Notes: generated from the sequence alone by a model not told the origin. A stretch of DNA of 64,000 bases from JAEUMY01 sp033764435 (GCA_033764435.1 JANRIX010000044.1:32631-96630), one strand, 5' to 3'. Positions 17,030-24,925 are shown, counted from the stretch's first letter. Translations and numbers: made by a program.

Positions 17030-17794
17030 TCACATCTGCTTGAACCGCCCGCTGAACGTGGCGGAGACACTCACCGTCTCCTTCACCCCCGCGAGACGCA
17101 CGAGCAGCTTCCCGCTTTCATCGCGCGTCACGCGCTCGATGGCCGAGGCGCGGATGACAGCACTGCGGTGCACCTGCCAGAACTCATCCGGGTCCAGCTC
17201 GTTCACCAGATCCTTCAGCGGCATGCGGATATAGCGCTCGCGCTGGGCGGTGATGACGGCAGTGTACTTGTCGCGCGATTGGAAGAGCAGCACTTCGGAG
17301 GTGGCGATGACATCAATCTCCGCACCCAGCCCGCAGTTCAACCAGCGCAGATGCTTCTTTTCTGGTGCGCGCAATTGCTGGAGTGCGGCAATGAGCCTTG
17401 CATCCACCTGCGGCGCGTCCTGGCTGGCGGCGGGCTGACGCGCCTGCAAGCGCGCCACGGTTTCGCGCAATCGTTCGGTGCGCACCGGCTTCAGCAGATA
17501 ATCCACGGCGCGCGATTCGAAGGCCTCGATCGCGTGGTCCTCATAAGCGGTCACAAACACGATTCGCGGCGCACCCGGGCTGCCCGCCAACTGACGCGCC
17601 ACATCCAGCCCGGATAGGCCGGGCATGCGGATATCGAGAAACAGAATGTCCGGCGCCAGCTCATCCACCATCGCCAGGGCCTCGCCACCGTTGTGCGCAA
17701 GGCCCACGATCTGCAGTTCGGGCCATAGTGCCGTCAGCTCATCACGCAGCGCGTCGGCCAGACGCGGTTCGTCATCACAAATCAGGGCGCGCAT
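17030..17794 (-). CDS. LytTR-type response regulator
   Basis: A 254-residue regulator. The receiver domain spans 1-120 (ALICDDEPRL, phospho-acceptor D54 in LFLDIRMPGLSG, IVFVTAYEDHAIEAF, YLLKPVRTERL). The C-terminal LytTR DNA-binding domain begins near residue 150 (IDVIATSEVLLFQSRDKYTAVIT, LKDLVNELDPDEFWQVHRSAVIR). LytTR regulators bind direct repeats in promoters and often control envelope, exopolysaccharide or competence genes. Its ATG shares one base with the TGA of the kinase gene (TGATG), so the two are translationally coupled and form a cognate pair. The G-rich downstream stretch is non-coding. Confidence 0.92.
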   Translation of the reverse strand: MRALICDDEPRLADALRDELTALWPELQIVGLAHNGGEALAMVDELAPDILFLDIRMPGLSGLDVARQLAGSPGAPRIVFVTAYEDHAIEAFESRAVDYLLKPVRTERLRETVARLQARQPAASQDAPQVDARLIAALQQLRAPEKKHLRWLNCGLGAEIDVIATSEVLLFQSRDKYTAVITAQRERYIRMPLKDLVNELDPDEFWQVHRSAVIRASAIERVTRDESGKLLVRLAGVKETVSVSATFSGRFKQM

Positions 17795-19269
17795 CAGACC
17801 ACCTCTTTCGCGAATATTCGCATGGGCAGACGCAGCTCCGCCTCCACCCCGCCGCCTTCGCGATGGCGAAGGGCCAGGCTGGCGGCATCGCCATACGCGG
17901 AGGCCAGCCGCTCACGCAGGTTCGCGAGGCCCACACCCGTGCCCCCGGTGGTGCCCGCGCCGAAGCCCATGCCGTTGTCGCTCACGGTGAGCACAAGCGC
18001 GGCCTCTGGCGAATCGATCTTCGCCTGCACGCGAATTTCCACCGAGCCGGGCTTCGGCTCCACGCCATGCAGGACTGCGTTTTCCACCAGCGTGAGCAAC
18101 ATGAGTGGCGGCAGCGCGAGACCCAGCGTGCCCGGATCGGCCTGAATGTCCACCGTGAGCCGATCACCCATGCGCTGGCGCGCGATGCCCAGATAGGCGG
18201 AGAGCAACGCGAAGTCGGCCTCGACCGTGGTCTGCTCGCTGCGCAGCGACTTGAGGCTGGCGCGCAGAAAATCCGCCAGCTCATCCGCCATGCGTGCCGC
18301 GCGCGGCGGCTCGGTGAGGATGAGCTGCTTCAGGTGGGCGATGGTGTTGAAGATGAAGTGCGGCTCCACCTGCGCCTTCAATGCAGCCAGGCGCGCGTCG
18401 GCGAGCTGGCGCGACTGCTCGGCACGTTCCACCTTGAGCGCGATGTTCTTCTGCTGCTCGAACATGAACCAGTCCGCGAGATGCATCGCCAGCACCGTGA
18501 TCGCAAACAGCAAGGCCATGCGGTCGGACGGATAGCCGAGAAGGTCAGCGGGAATGGTGTTCCAGCTCACGGCGCCAATGCCCCAGCCGATCCAGAAACC
18601 GTTGGCGCACTGCCACAGGCGGGGCTGCCGCGGCATGGGGACGTTGCGCACGGAACGGCTGAGGCCCAGGGAAGAAATCACCATGTAGGCCAGGATGAAC
18701 CCCGTCCCGGCCGAGCCGGCCTTCACCGGCATGAACCAGGCGAGCAGGATGAACGCCAGCAGCCCGACCACACCGGCCCAGCGCACCAGCGGCTTGTCAT
18801 GCAGCGAGCGCAGCCAGAATCGTTCGGGACGCGCACGATCACGCAACACGGCAAGCGAGGGGCGCCAGTCGGCGCTGAACTGATCCCACTCCGGCAAGCC
18901 GATAGCCTCCCGCTCACGCTCGGCGCCGCGCTTCGACTCGCTGGCCACCGCCGCGCCGATCAACCCGGCCGCCGCCCAGCCACCGAACTGCACGATGAGG
19001 AAGATGGTGTGCGACATGCCCGCGACCGCCGTGCCCTCCGCGCTCGTCATGAGCAGAATGCTGAAGGCCGTGGCCAGGCTGCCCGCGATCAGCGCAACGC
19101 CCAGCGCCAGCGCCGTCCAGTAGCCGGGCGAGCCCCCCCACAGCGGCGGCGGCGTGTCCGGCCGCCAACGCAGATACCAGCGGTAGCTGCGCGGCGCAAT
19201 GGTTGCGGGCGCCAGATCGTAGGCGGTCAGGGTGGTCAATGCGGTCGCAACTTTGTGAGGTAGCTTCAT
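17794..19269 (-). CDS. LytS-family membrane histidine kinase
   Basis: A 491-residue sensor. The first 270 residues carry five or six membrane segments (for example YWTALALGVALIAGSLATAF, TIFLIVQFGGWAAAGLIGAA, WAGVVGLLAFILLAWFMP and MALLFAITVLAMHLADWFMF). The kinase core is of the His_kinase (PF06580) type: ALKAQVEPHFIFNTIAHL with the phospho-His, then LLTLVENAVLHGV and a G-box VSDNGMGFGAGTTGGTGVGLANLRERLASAYG. It pairs with the LytTR regulator that overlaps its stop. The palindrome at 17810-17821 encodes RIFA in the last nine residues (LPMRIFAKEVV). Confidence 0.92.
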   Translation of the reverse strand: MKLPHKVATALTTLTAYDLAPATIAPRSYRWYLRWRPDTPPPLWGGSPGYWTALALGVALIAGSLATAFSILLMTSAEGTAVAGMSHTIFLIVQFGGWAAAGLIGAAVASESKRGAEREREAIGLPEWDQFSADWRPSLAVLRDRARPERFWLRSLHDKPLVRWAGVVGLLAFILLAWFMPVKAGSAGTGFILAYMVISSLGLSRSVRNVPMPRQPRLWQCANGFWIGWGIGAVSWNTIPADLLGYPSDRMALLFAITVLAMHLADWFMFEQQKNIALKVERAEQSRQLADARLAALKAQVEPHFIFNTIAHLKQLILTEPPRAARMADELADFLRASLKSLRSEQTTVEADFALLSAYLGIARQRMGDRLTVDIQADPGTLGLALPPLMLLTLVENAVLHGVEPKPGSVEIRVQAKIDSPEAALVLTVSDNGMGFGAGTTGGTGVGLANLRERLASAYGDAASLALRHREGGGVEAELRLPMRIFAKEVV

Positions 19270-19440
19270 GTTCGTTCAAGCGTGCGGAGGTGAGACGCGT
19301 AGTTGAGATGGCCGCACTGTAGGTCGGGCGCCACCGGCTGCGGATGGCGCGCGATGAATCGGCCGGAAACCCGGATGAAGTCGGCCAATGGGCGATGAAA
19401 TTTCCAACTTGCCAAGCTTGCCATCGGAGCCGGCTGCACC

Positions 19441-19454
19441 TGCGAATATTCGCA
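19441..19454. repeat. iterated palindrome TGCGAATATTCGCA, intergenic copy
   Basis: A perfect 14-bp copy in the 333-base gap 19270-19602, upstream of the leftward LytS-type kinase gene. No coding frame is supported in this gap; it should contain the kinase promoter. Confidence 0.95.
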
Positions 19455-19602
19455 GGGTCGGCGCAGATCATCCTTCCGACCGCGCCGGCTCAGCGCAACG
19501 TGCGCTGCGCCACAGGGATGTTGAAGGAGCTCCTGGCGCAGGGCGAGCTGGCAATGCTGGCGTGCAACCACAAAGAGCAAACTCCGAGAGGCGCCCGGAT
19601 GC

Positions 19603-20190
19603 TCAAGTCTCACCCAGCCGCCAGAACAAGGCCGGATTCTCGCGCACGAATTTCAGAATGACGACGGCTCTATCCTCCTCATCCGGCGTTGCATTGGGGA
19701 CAGAGCGATATGCCTTGCCAAGCAGCTCGTGAAAGTCTGGATGGTCGTCGTCACCCAGGCCCACGTACGCGGCGGTCACAGCGACCAATGCGGACGCTTC
19801 GTCATCTAGGCCGACCTCACGGTAGGCGGCGATGATCTCCGCCATGTCCGTCTCGCCCTTGTTGCTGACTGCCGTCCAGCCTTCAAACGCACAGTGACGC
19901 TCGAACTCCAGCACGAGCAGCAGCGGCTTGTACCCCGGCGGCATCGCGTTCCAATCGATGGCATCGCTCCCGTAGAGCGCGCTCAACAAATCGCCATCCA
20001 GAAACTCGATCAGCGCCTCATCATCCGGGATGTTCCAGAACTGCAGTTCAGCATCCAGCGCCAGAGGCTTCGTCACAAAACCCATGTTCGGGTTCTTCGC
20101 CTTCGCGTCTGCATCCAGCTGGTGAAAGTACTTGCGGTTGGCAAGGATTGCCTGTGCGACCTGATCGGGAATTTGCATGATTGAGTTCAT
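19603..20190 (-). CDS. DUF4375-like cytosolic protein
   Basis: About 195 residues from ATG 20190 (or 191 from the in-frame ATG at 20178). The central segment PPGYKPLLLVLEFERHCAFEGWTAVSNKGETDMAEIIAAYREVGLDDEASAL matches the DUF4375 pattern, in which helical proteins carry a conserved Gly-Trp and an N-terminal Asp-rich block. An acidic DDDHPDFHELLGKAYRSVP and a final helix RAVVILKFVRENPALF follow. No biochemical role is established for the family. It appears to be a single-gene unit. Confidence 0.75.
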   Translation of the reverse strand: MNSIMQIPDQVAQAILANRKYFHQLDADAKAKNPNMGFVTKPLALDAELQFWNIPDDEALIEFLDGDLLSALYGSDAIDWNAMPPGYKPLLLVLEFERHCAFEGWTAVSNKGETDMAEIIAAYREVGLDDEASALVAVTAAYVGLGDDDHPDFHELLGKAYRSVPNATPDEEDRAVVILKFVRENPALFWRLGET

Positions 20191-20273
20191 GGTGTCTTGC
20201 TCACCAGTTTAGCTCTCCATTCACATGGATGAGGGCCAAAGCCATCGCAGCACAGGCGATTCCATGCCGACGC

Positions 20274-20669
20274 TCAACCGGGCGGCGAATGGCACACCAC
20301 ACAAAGCTTGTTGCCATCCGGGTCGCGAAAGTACGCGCCGTAGTAGTTCGCGTGGTATTCCGGCCGCAGGCCCGGCGGGCCCTCGCATGTGCCGCCATGC
20401 GAAAGCGCCAGCGCATGCGCGGCATCCACCACCGCGCGACTCTCGGCCAGAAAAGCAACCATCTGGCCGTTGCCCGGCGAGTGGGCCAGCGTGTCGTAGG
20501 GCGCACCGATGAGAAACAGCGGACGCGGGCCGGGCACCGATTGCCAGCCGGCCCAGGGGCGCGAACGGTCGCAGAAGCGCGGTGCGTTGCCGAGTAGCGC
20601 CATGAGCGGCGTGTAGAACGCGAGTGCGCGGTCGAAATCGGTGACGCCGACGAAGAGGTGGGAGAACAC
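20274..20669 (-). CDS. VOC (glyoxalase/bleomycin-resistance fold) protein
   Basis: A 131-residue VOC protein. It opens with FSHLFVGVTDFDRALAFYTPLM and shows HVAF-type strand NGQMVAFLAESRAVVDAAHALALSHGG, then PEYHANYYGAYFRDPDGNKLCVVCH at the end. These are the two beta-alpha-beta-beta-beta units of the fold, with metal-ligand positions at the first His and a Tyr/Asp region near the C-terminus. The substrate cannot be determined; many such proteins are lyases or dioxygenases of small metabolites. Confidence 0.87.
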   Translation of the reverse strand: MFSHLFVGVTDFDRALAFYTPLMALLGNAPRFCDRSRPWAGWQSVPGPRPLFLIGAPYDTLAHSPGNGQMVAFLAESRAVVDAAHALALSHGGTCEGPPGLRPEYHANYYGAYFRDPDGNKLCVVCHSPPG

Positions 20670-20707
20670 TTGTAGCCTTGATGGGATCGGGAACCGCTAT
20701 ACGAGTA

Positions 20708-20719
20708 GCGAATATTCGC
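20708..20719. repeat. iterated palindrome GCGAATATTCGC, intergenic copy
   Basis: A perfect 12-bp core between the stop of the VapC-type toxin gene and the start of the VOC gene, both leftward. Outer bases are A and A, so it is not a full 14-mer. Confidence 0.95.
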
Positions 20720-20727
20720 AGTCGCTC

Positions 20728-21126
20728 TCAAGCCTTCAGCAACTGGAATCCCCTGGCCTTCGACGCTGCGCGATCAAAGGTCAGCGTGTGCTGGCAGCCG
20801 GCATCCAGGCCGCAAAGCGAAATCACGGCGTCGCTGAAGTCCAGGCCGGACGCGCGATATTGCTCCAGCGCGGCCCAGGCGACGGGCTTGCGTTCGATCA
20901 CGAACTCATCCGACTCCAGCACCGACACCAGCAACTCGATCAGCTGGGGCTTGGCCACGTTGTAGGCATCTTCCAGCACCCAGACCAGTTCGCAGAGCAC
21001 CACCAACGAAACGAAGCCGGGTGCATCCTTGGAGAGATTCGCCATCACCTTGTTGGCGGCGGCGGATTGCGTGGCATCGTCCTGGGCGAAATAGCGCACC
21101 AGGACATTCGTGTCGAGGCCGATCAC
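20728..21126 (-). CDS. vapC: PIN-domain toxin, VapC type
   Basis: A 132-residue PIN ribonuclease. The acidic active-site residues are in place: D5 in MIGLDTNVLVRYF, E46 in LVVLCELVWVLE, D99 in GLDFSDAVISL and D118 in TLTFDRAA. VapC toxins cleave tRNA or rRNA and are neutralised by the co-encoded antitoxin. Translation starts at GTG 21126 and overlaps the antitoxin stop by four bases (GTGA), the usual arrangement. The antitoxin is AbrB/SpoVT-like. Confidence 0.92.
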   Translation of the reverse strand: MIGLDTNVLVRYFAQDDATQSAAANKVMANLSKDAPGFVSLVVLCELVWVLEDAYNVAKPQLIELLVSVLESDEFVIERKPVAWAALEQYRASGLDFSDAVISLCGLDAGCQHTLTFDRAASKARGFQLLKA

Positions 21127-21380
21127 TTGCGGCCGGCCCTGATCTTGCGCGCGGCGCGTTGCCGGATGGCGGCGTCCATCGCGGCCAGCGACACAGCCTT
21201 GCCAGGCCGCTTGATGATGCCCTTCAGGGCCGATACCGACCGCTTGACCGGCACCAGCGTGTAGGCACCGTTGGCGCCGAGCACGAAATCCACCCGGTCG
21301 CCGGACGACAGCCCGAGCTGATCGCGCACCTGCTTGGGCAGGGTGATCTGTCCTTTCGAGGTCAGGGTGGCGGTGCTCAT
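21123..21380 (-). CDS. vapB: AbrB/SpoVT-type antitoxin of the PIN toxin
   Basis: An 85-residue antitoxin. ATG 21380 (MSTATLTSKGQITLPKQVRDQLGL) is the correct start because it opens the swapped-hairpin DNA-binding domain and has AAGGA nine bases upstream. The domain continues GDRVDFVLGANGAYTLVPV, and the C-terminal tail (LKGIIKRPGKAVSLAAMDAAIRQRAARKIRAGRK) is the likely toxin-wrapping segment. The stop overlaps the toxin start. Autorepression is expected; two direct repeats sit just upstream. Confidence 0.9.
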   Translation of the reverse strand: MSTATLTSKGQITLPKQVRDQLGLSSGDRVDFVLGANGAYTLVPVKRSVSALKGIIKRPGKAVSLAAMDAAIRQRAARKIRAGRK

Positions 21381-21386
21381 TGCGAA

Positions 21387-21414
21387 TTCCTTACTGAATT
21401 GGACTTTCCTTACT
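21387..21414 (-). promoter_or_regulatory. direct repeat upstream of the antitoxin gene, candidate operator
   Basis: TTCCTTACT occurs at 21387-21395 and again at 21406-21414 (AGTAAGGAA on the coding strand), a 19-bp spacing that puts both on nearly the same DNA face. The copy nearer the gene includes the ribosome-binding AAGGA. A TTGCAC at about 21417-21422 could be a -35 element. Binding by the antitoxin is inferred. Confidence 0.5.
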
Positions 21415-21532
21415 TTAGTGCAAGGGCAGTCCGTTGGCAACCGGCCACAGGCAGGCGTGGGGCATCCCCTGCGAACCTGATGCGAATATTCCCACCCGGA
21501 AGATTGACTTCACCCGCCTCATTTCACGCGCC

Positions 21533-22099
21533 TCATTTCACCCGCTTCAACACCGCCTTGAACCGCGGCTTGCCGTTCCGCTCAAGGTAGTAGGTCAGCG
21601 ACTGGCCGTCGGGTGACAGGGTCAGCGTCCACACATTGGTGGCCGCTTCGGGGATGAGCTTCGCGGTATGCGCGTCGGCGGCGAACGCCTGCTGCTCCGC
21701 GCTGCCACCAGCGCGGACGAGGCCGCCGTACATCGTGATCTTGTCCGGCGTGCCATCGGCGTGGCGGTGATCGTGCTTCAGTTGCAGGCCATTGGGCGTG
21801 CGGGTGATGAGCCAGGTGCGGGAGCGATCCTCGCCCACCGCGAACGGCACGCGGATCTCGCTTTCGCCACAGGTGGCCAGCGTGGCCACGAGCTTCTTGC
21901 CGGCGAAGCTGTCGCCCGGGTCGCGGGGCAGCACCGATTCCCCCTCGAAGCGCGCGCCGCAGAGGCTCACGAGTTTGGACCAGAAATCGGATTGGTCGGG
22001 GGGAAGGGTTTGGGGTTGGGCGGTGGCGGGGAAAGCAATGGAAGTAGCGACGGCGATGGCTAGCGCACAAAGGCTGCGGACAAGGCTAGATGCGCTCAT
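21533..22099 (-). CDS. secreted protein of unknown function
   Basis: A 188-residue protein with a clear signal peptide (MSASSLVRSLCALAIAVATSIAFPATAQ) and a mature beta-rich domain: FWSKLVSLCGARFEGESVLP, KKLVATLATCGESEIRVPFAVGEDRSRTWLITRT, LQLKHDHRHADGTPDKITMYGGLVR, and VWTLTLSPDGQSLTYYLERNGKPRFKAVLKRV. Two Cys residues could form a disulphide. The pattern recurs in uncharacterised proteobacterial periplasmic proteins; no reaction is known. A one-mismatch palindrome copy lies just after its stop at 21481-21494 (TGCGAATATTCCCA). The last 30 bases of the gene and its flank have a partial duplicate at 16350-16394. Confidence 0.75.
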   Translation of the reverse strand: MSASSLVRSLCALAIAVATSIAFPATAQPQTLPPDQSDFWSKLVSLCGARFEGESVLPRDPGDSFAGKKLVATLATCGESEIRVPFAVGEDRSRTWLITRTPNGLQLKHDHRHADGTPDKITMYGGLVRAGGSAEQQAFAADAHTAKLIPEAATNVWTLTLSPDGQSLTYYLERNGKPRFKAVLKRVK

Positions 22100-22249
22100 G
22101 GATTCACTCTTGAAATAAATGAGCCCGGCCCCTTTGATTCCATTCTGCTATCTGAAAAAATTCCGAGATCATGCAAATCTCCCACAGCGCAAAGTAGCAT
22201 GCAAATGTTCCACGATCTGGCGAGCTCCGCCGAGTAGAACTGACCAGCT

Positions 22250-22284
22250 CAAAAAAAGGACAGCTCACCCTGGCCCCTTTGCTC
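22250..22284 (+). repeat. REP-like element, left copy
   Basis: About 35 bases: a C-A7 run, GGACAGCTCACCCTGG, then CCCCTTTGCTC. It aligns along its length with 24166-24200 in the same orientation. A further partial copy (GAGCCCGGCCCCTTTGATTCC reduced to its right half) lies at 22121-22141. Elements of this shape (A-run, GTCA/CCCC dyad) often accompany REP-associated transposases, but none is encoded here. Confidence 0.6.
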
Positions 22285-22415
22285 CCGATGGTGCCGCCAT
22301 CAAAAACAGCGACAACGCGGCCAGTTAGTTTGTCGCCCGACGCAGCGTTGGAAAAGGCGCCGAGAGATAAGCTTAGGACAAGCAGTGTAAGCGCCATGAT
22401 GGAAAGGCCGTTCAT
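22285..22415 (-). pseudogene. 5' remnant of a secreted thermonuclease-like gene
   Basis: From ATG 22415 the frame encodes a good signal peptide (MNGLSIMALTLLVLSLSLGAFSNAA) followed by GDKLTGRVVAVFDGGTI, which resembles the start of staphylococcal-nuclease-fold proteins (G-R-V-V-x-V-x-D-G-D-T-I), with Gly in place of the second Asp. The coding sense ends abruptly where a REP-like element begins at 22284, and the rest of the nuclease is absent. The frame stays open to 22104 by chance, without nuclease sequence. This marks the left junction of the AT-rich island. Confidence 0.5.
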
Positions 22416-22513
22416 AGCGGGTCCGTAGCCAAGTTAACCTGCTTGCGGCATGCACTAGCGACTCCTAGAGGGTTTAACATTTAGACAAGAAATAAGAGAA
22501 GGTCACAGGAGCT

Positions 22514-24022
22514 ATGGAGAGGATCACTGAGAACGCGATATCTGAAGGTAGCCGTCAGTCAACAAGACTTGCCTACTACCTTGCGACGCTTGATTCTGGC
22601 CGTGATCCAGACCAAGTCTTTGCGTCCGAGCCGCACACAATTGAAGTAGTCAAGAACCAGACCTTCAAGAGAGGGGTCAGCCTTGACGAGAAATATTTGT
22701 ACTCAAGTGTCGTCTTTGAGAACTGTGTCTTTGAGAAGGGCTTCGAATTCTTGGTAGTTCGAATGCTATTGGAAGACGATGAGAAAACGCCAGTCCCGAG
22801 CACAACGAAGTACCGGCAACAGCCAGTGCCAGACAAGAGGCTTCTGTATTTCAGAAGTTGTAGCTTCAATCAGCCCTCACTAGTTTTCGCCGCAAAAGGT
22901 TGGGCAGTCGATCTTGTACACTGCAAGATGCTGAGTAACTTTCTAATTATTCCAGCGCAAGATTTCGCAAACAGAATCCGCTTGCATACAGTTGAGATCT
23001 CAAAGAAGTTGGAAATTAAACCGAATATCGTGTTTAGCACGTTCGGTGGCGAGCCAAGGTGCAAAATCTCTGAGTTGTCACTTGTTGATATAGAAGTATC
23101 GTCCCAGGGCTCAGTCCTGATTGATAGTGTTGAATCAGTCCAATCTCGTTTTCGAAGAATTTCACTAGGAGACAAGAGCCAATTCTTACTGAACCGAGTG
23201 AATCCTGGCTCTTGTACGTTCAGTAACGTCATGGGAATTGAATCAGCCAAAGTGACGTTTTCTGATGTAGCGCTTCAGATGATGAGTTTTGAATCATCTA
23301 ACTTAAGCACCATTCGATTCATAAATTCTCAGTGGCCACGACAGCCTGATGGTCGCCGGTCAATCTGGAGTGATTCATCTTTTTTCGACTTAGGACAGTT
23401 TCAGAAGTACTTGAGAAACGGAACGACTACAGAGGACCTAAATGCACTTGAACATCTTGCAGGAACGTATAGCCAGCTAGTCAATAACTTTGAGACCGCC
23501 AGGAATTTTGAGGTTGCTGAAGACTTTCACTATCGAGAACTTGAAATCGCGCGAATTAAGCCACTTGCCAAAGCAGCAGCCACTCCAGGTAGAAGCAGGC
23601 AGTTAAGGATCTGGCTCGCATTTTTGGGCAGCATATTGGGAGGTCACGGCCTCTACAAGTTCTCAAGCGACTATGGAACAAGCTACACCAAAGCTGCCAA
23701 AGTTTTGATTGGCCTCCTTGCCACATTGCCGCTGGCGTTCATGCTAGTTGGGTTCGAGGATTCTCAGACTGCCAAGCGAACCGAATATTCGATCCGGGTG
23801 GCCGCCGATCCTTTCGTTGCTTCGCGACGCGAAATTATTGAGGACTACCTTGACAGCCTTGCAATGACTCTCGCAATAGTGACTCTACAGAAGGATCGGC
23901 ATGCGCAGCCCGTTGGCGCCACTGGATCGGCACTTGCGTCAATTGCGATAGTTCTGGTTGCCGGACAGACTGCATTGCTTGTCTTCGCTCTTCGTCGAAG
24001 ATTTAGGCGGGCGTCGATTTAG
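22514..24022 (+). CDS. membrane protein with beta-solenoid-like N-terminus and channel-like C-terminus
   Basis: A 502-residue protein with CAGGAG before ATG 22514. Residues 60-290 contain repeated short strands of the pentapeptide/right-handed-helix style (VVFENCVFEKGFEF, LYFRSCSFNQPSLVF, CTFSNVMGIESAKVTFSDV, MSFESSNLSTIRFINSQW). These lead to a segment seen in pentapeptide-channel proteins: LAGTYSQLVNNFETARNFEVAEDFHYRELEIAR. Membrane helices follow at about 365-412 and 467-490, the last ending in LRRRFRR. Between them SLAMTLAIVTLQKDRHAQPVG stands where a K+-channel filter would be, but GYG is absent. A signal-gated membrane effector is one possible reading. It is AT-rich and lies between two same-orientation REP-like elements. 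The only palindrome trace is CCGAATATTCGA at 23781-23792. Confidence 0.65.
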   Translation: MERITENAISEGSRQSTRLAYYLATLDSGRDPDQVFASEPHTIEVVKNQTFKRGVSLDEKYLYSSVVFENCVFEKGFEFLVVRMLLEDDEKTPVPSTTKYRQQPVPDKRLLYFRSCSFNQPSLVFAAKGWAVDLVHCKMLSNFLIIPAQDFANRIRLHTVEISKKLEIKPNIVFSTFGGEPRCKISELSLVDIEVSSQGSVLIDSVESVQSRFRRISLGDKSQFLLNRVNPGSCTFSNVMGIESAKVTFSDVALQMMSFESSNLSTIRFINSQWPRQPDGRRSIWSDSSFFDLGQFQKYLRNGTTTEDLNALEHLAGTYSQLVNNFETARNFEVAEDFHYRELEIARIKPLAKAAATPGRSRQLRIWLAFLGSILGGHGLYKFSSDYGTSYTKAAKVLIGLLATLPLAFMLVGFEDSQTAKRTEYSIRVAADPFVASRREIIEDYLDSLAMTLAIVTLQKDRHAQPVGATGSALASIAIVLVAGQTALLVFALRRRFRRASI

Positions 24023-24165
24023 CGCTTTACTACTCGACAAAAGGTGCCAGGATCAATTGTTCCCTTACGCCAAAGAATCAACTGAGCCGCCCCCAAATCA
24101 CTATCTCAGCCGAGATTGTCAACCTTCGACGTGGCTTCGCACTAGCCGGAGCGCACACTGAACTG

Positions 24166-24200
24166 CAAAAAGGGGGCAGCCCAGTCTGACCCCATTGATT
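24166..24200 (+). repeat. REP-like element, right copy
   Basis: About 35 bases starting C-A5, then GGGGGCAGCCCAGTCTGACC and CCATTGATT. It aligns with 22250-22284 and has the same orientation. It lies in the 207-base gap between the convergent membrane-protein and cyclase genes. Confidence 0.6.
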
Positions 24201-24229
24201 GTTTGCTTCTTAGTTCGCAGAGGTTATTG

Positions 24230-24916
24230 TCACTTTTTCCAGGCAACAAAAAAGTCGTTGAATTCCGGCAATGGGCCCAGCTGAGGAAGTAACTCACGGT
24301 AGATTACTTGCTCCTGAAGCCGCTTTCCTTCTGGCAAACCGAGCTGCAGCGGTCCTGACGGAGTGCAAAGCGATGCGTACTCCATAAGCAACTTTCTGTT
24401 TAGGTCAAATGCCTGCTCTCCGAGGAGAAAGTTCGTGCGTTCTGATCGAATTGACATAATTCGGGCCAAACGGTCGACGCACTCGCCAAGGTAGTCTTCG
24501 TGCCTACGATCTAATCGCTTGGCCACTCCGAACTCGATTCCCAGTCGAATAGCGAATGGATAGCTCTGATCGCCTGCCACAAAAGCAAGTTGCCTTGCGA
24601 CCTGTGACAGCAGAAGGCCTACTTCGAGCAGCGGCCGCATTTCTGGACAACACATAATCACGGCATCGCCAATTTCCTTGAAGACGCGAACTGAAGCATA
24701 CGGACGAGTAGCGGCTACCACAGACGTGAAAAAGCTTTCCCCCCGGATGTATCCCAACTCAGGACCATTTGCGATCCGATAATTGCTACTCTGAGCAAGA
24801 TCAACCATGCAGAAGTAGAGATTTGAGTCGGGATAGTCTCGGTATGCTCTCGCTGCCCCGTCACGTTGAGCCAGAACCTCAGATTGAATCTTTGAAGCAT
24901 ATAGCGCGAAGGACAT
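24230..24916 (-). CDS. class III nucleotidyl cyclase-like protein
   Basis: A 228-residue protein consisting of little more than one cyclase domain. By eye it fits class III cyclases. Metal-binding D39 is in YFCMVDLAQSSN. VRVFKEIGDAVIM carries K80 (the adenine-contacting Lys position) and metal-binding D84. FAIRLGIEFGVAKR is the core strand, and EDYLGECVDRLARIM has D141 at the second base-contacting position, D148 where the transition-state Asn usually stands, and R152 at the transition-state Arg. Asp replacing Asn is unusual and may alter rate or substrate. No membrane or sensor domain is attached. ATG 24916 has GAGGAGG upstream and lies nine bases after the dGTPase-like stop, so the pair is an operon. 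A role as signal generator in defence, Pycsar-like, is inference. Confidence 0.7.
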   Translation of the reverse strand: MSFALYASKIQSEVLAQRDGAARAYRDYPDSNLYFCMVDLAQSSNYRIANGPELGYIRGESFFTSVVAATRPYASVRVFKEIGDAVIMCCPEMRPLLEVGLLLSQVARQLAFVAGDQSYPFAIRLGIEFGVAKRLDRRHEDYLGECVDRLARIMSIRSERTNFLLGEQAFDLNRKLLMEYASLCTPSGPLQLGLPEGKRLQEQVIYRELLPQLGPLPEFNDFFVAWKK

Positions 24917-24925
24917 AGCACCTCC

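Noticed and set aside
22104..22284. Coding region after the thermonuclease-like start
   Set aside because: The frame stays open but crosses the REP-like element and has no nuclease sequence.
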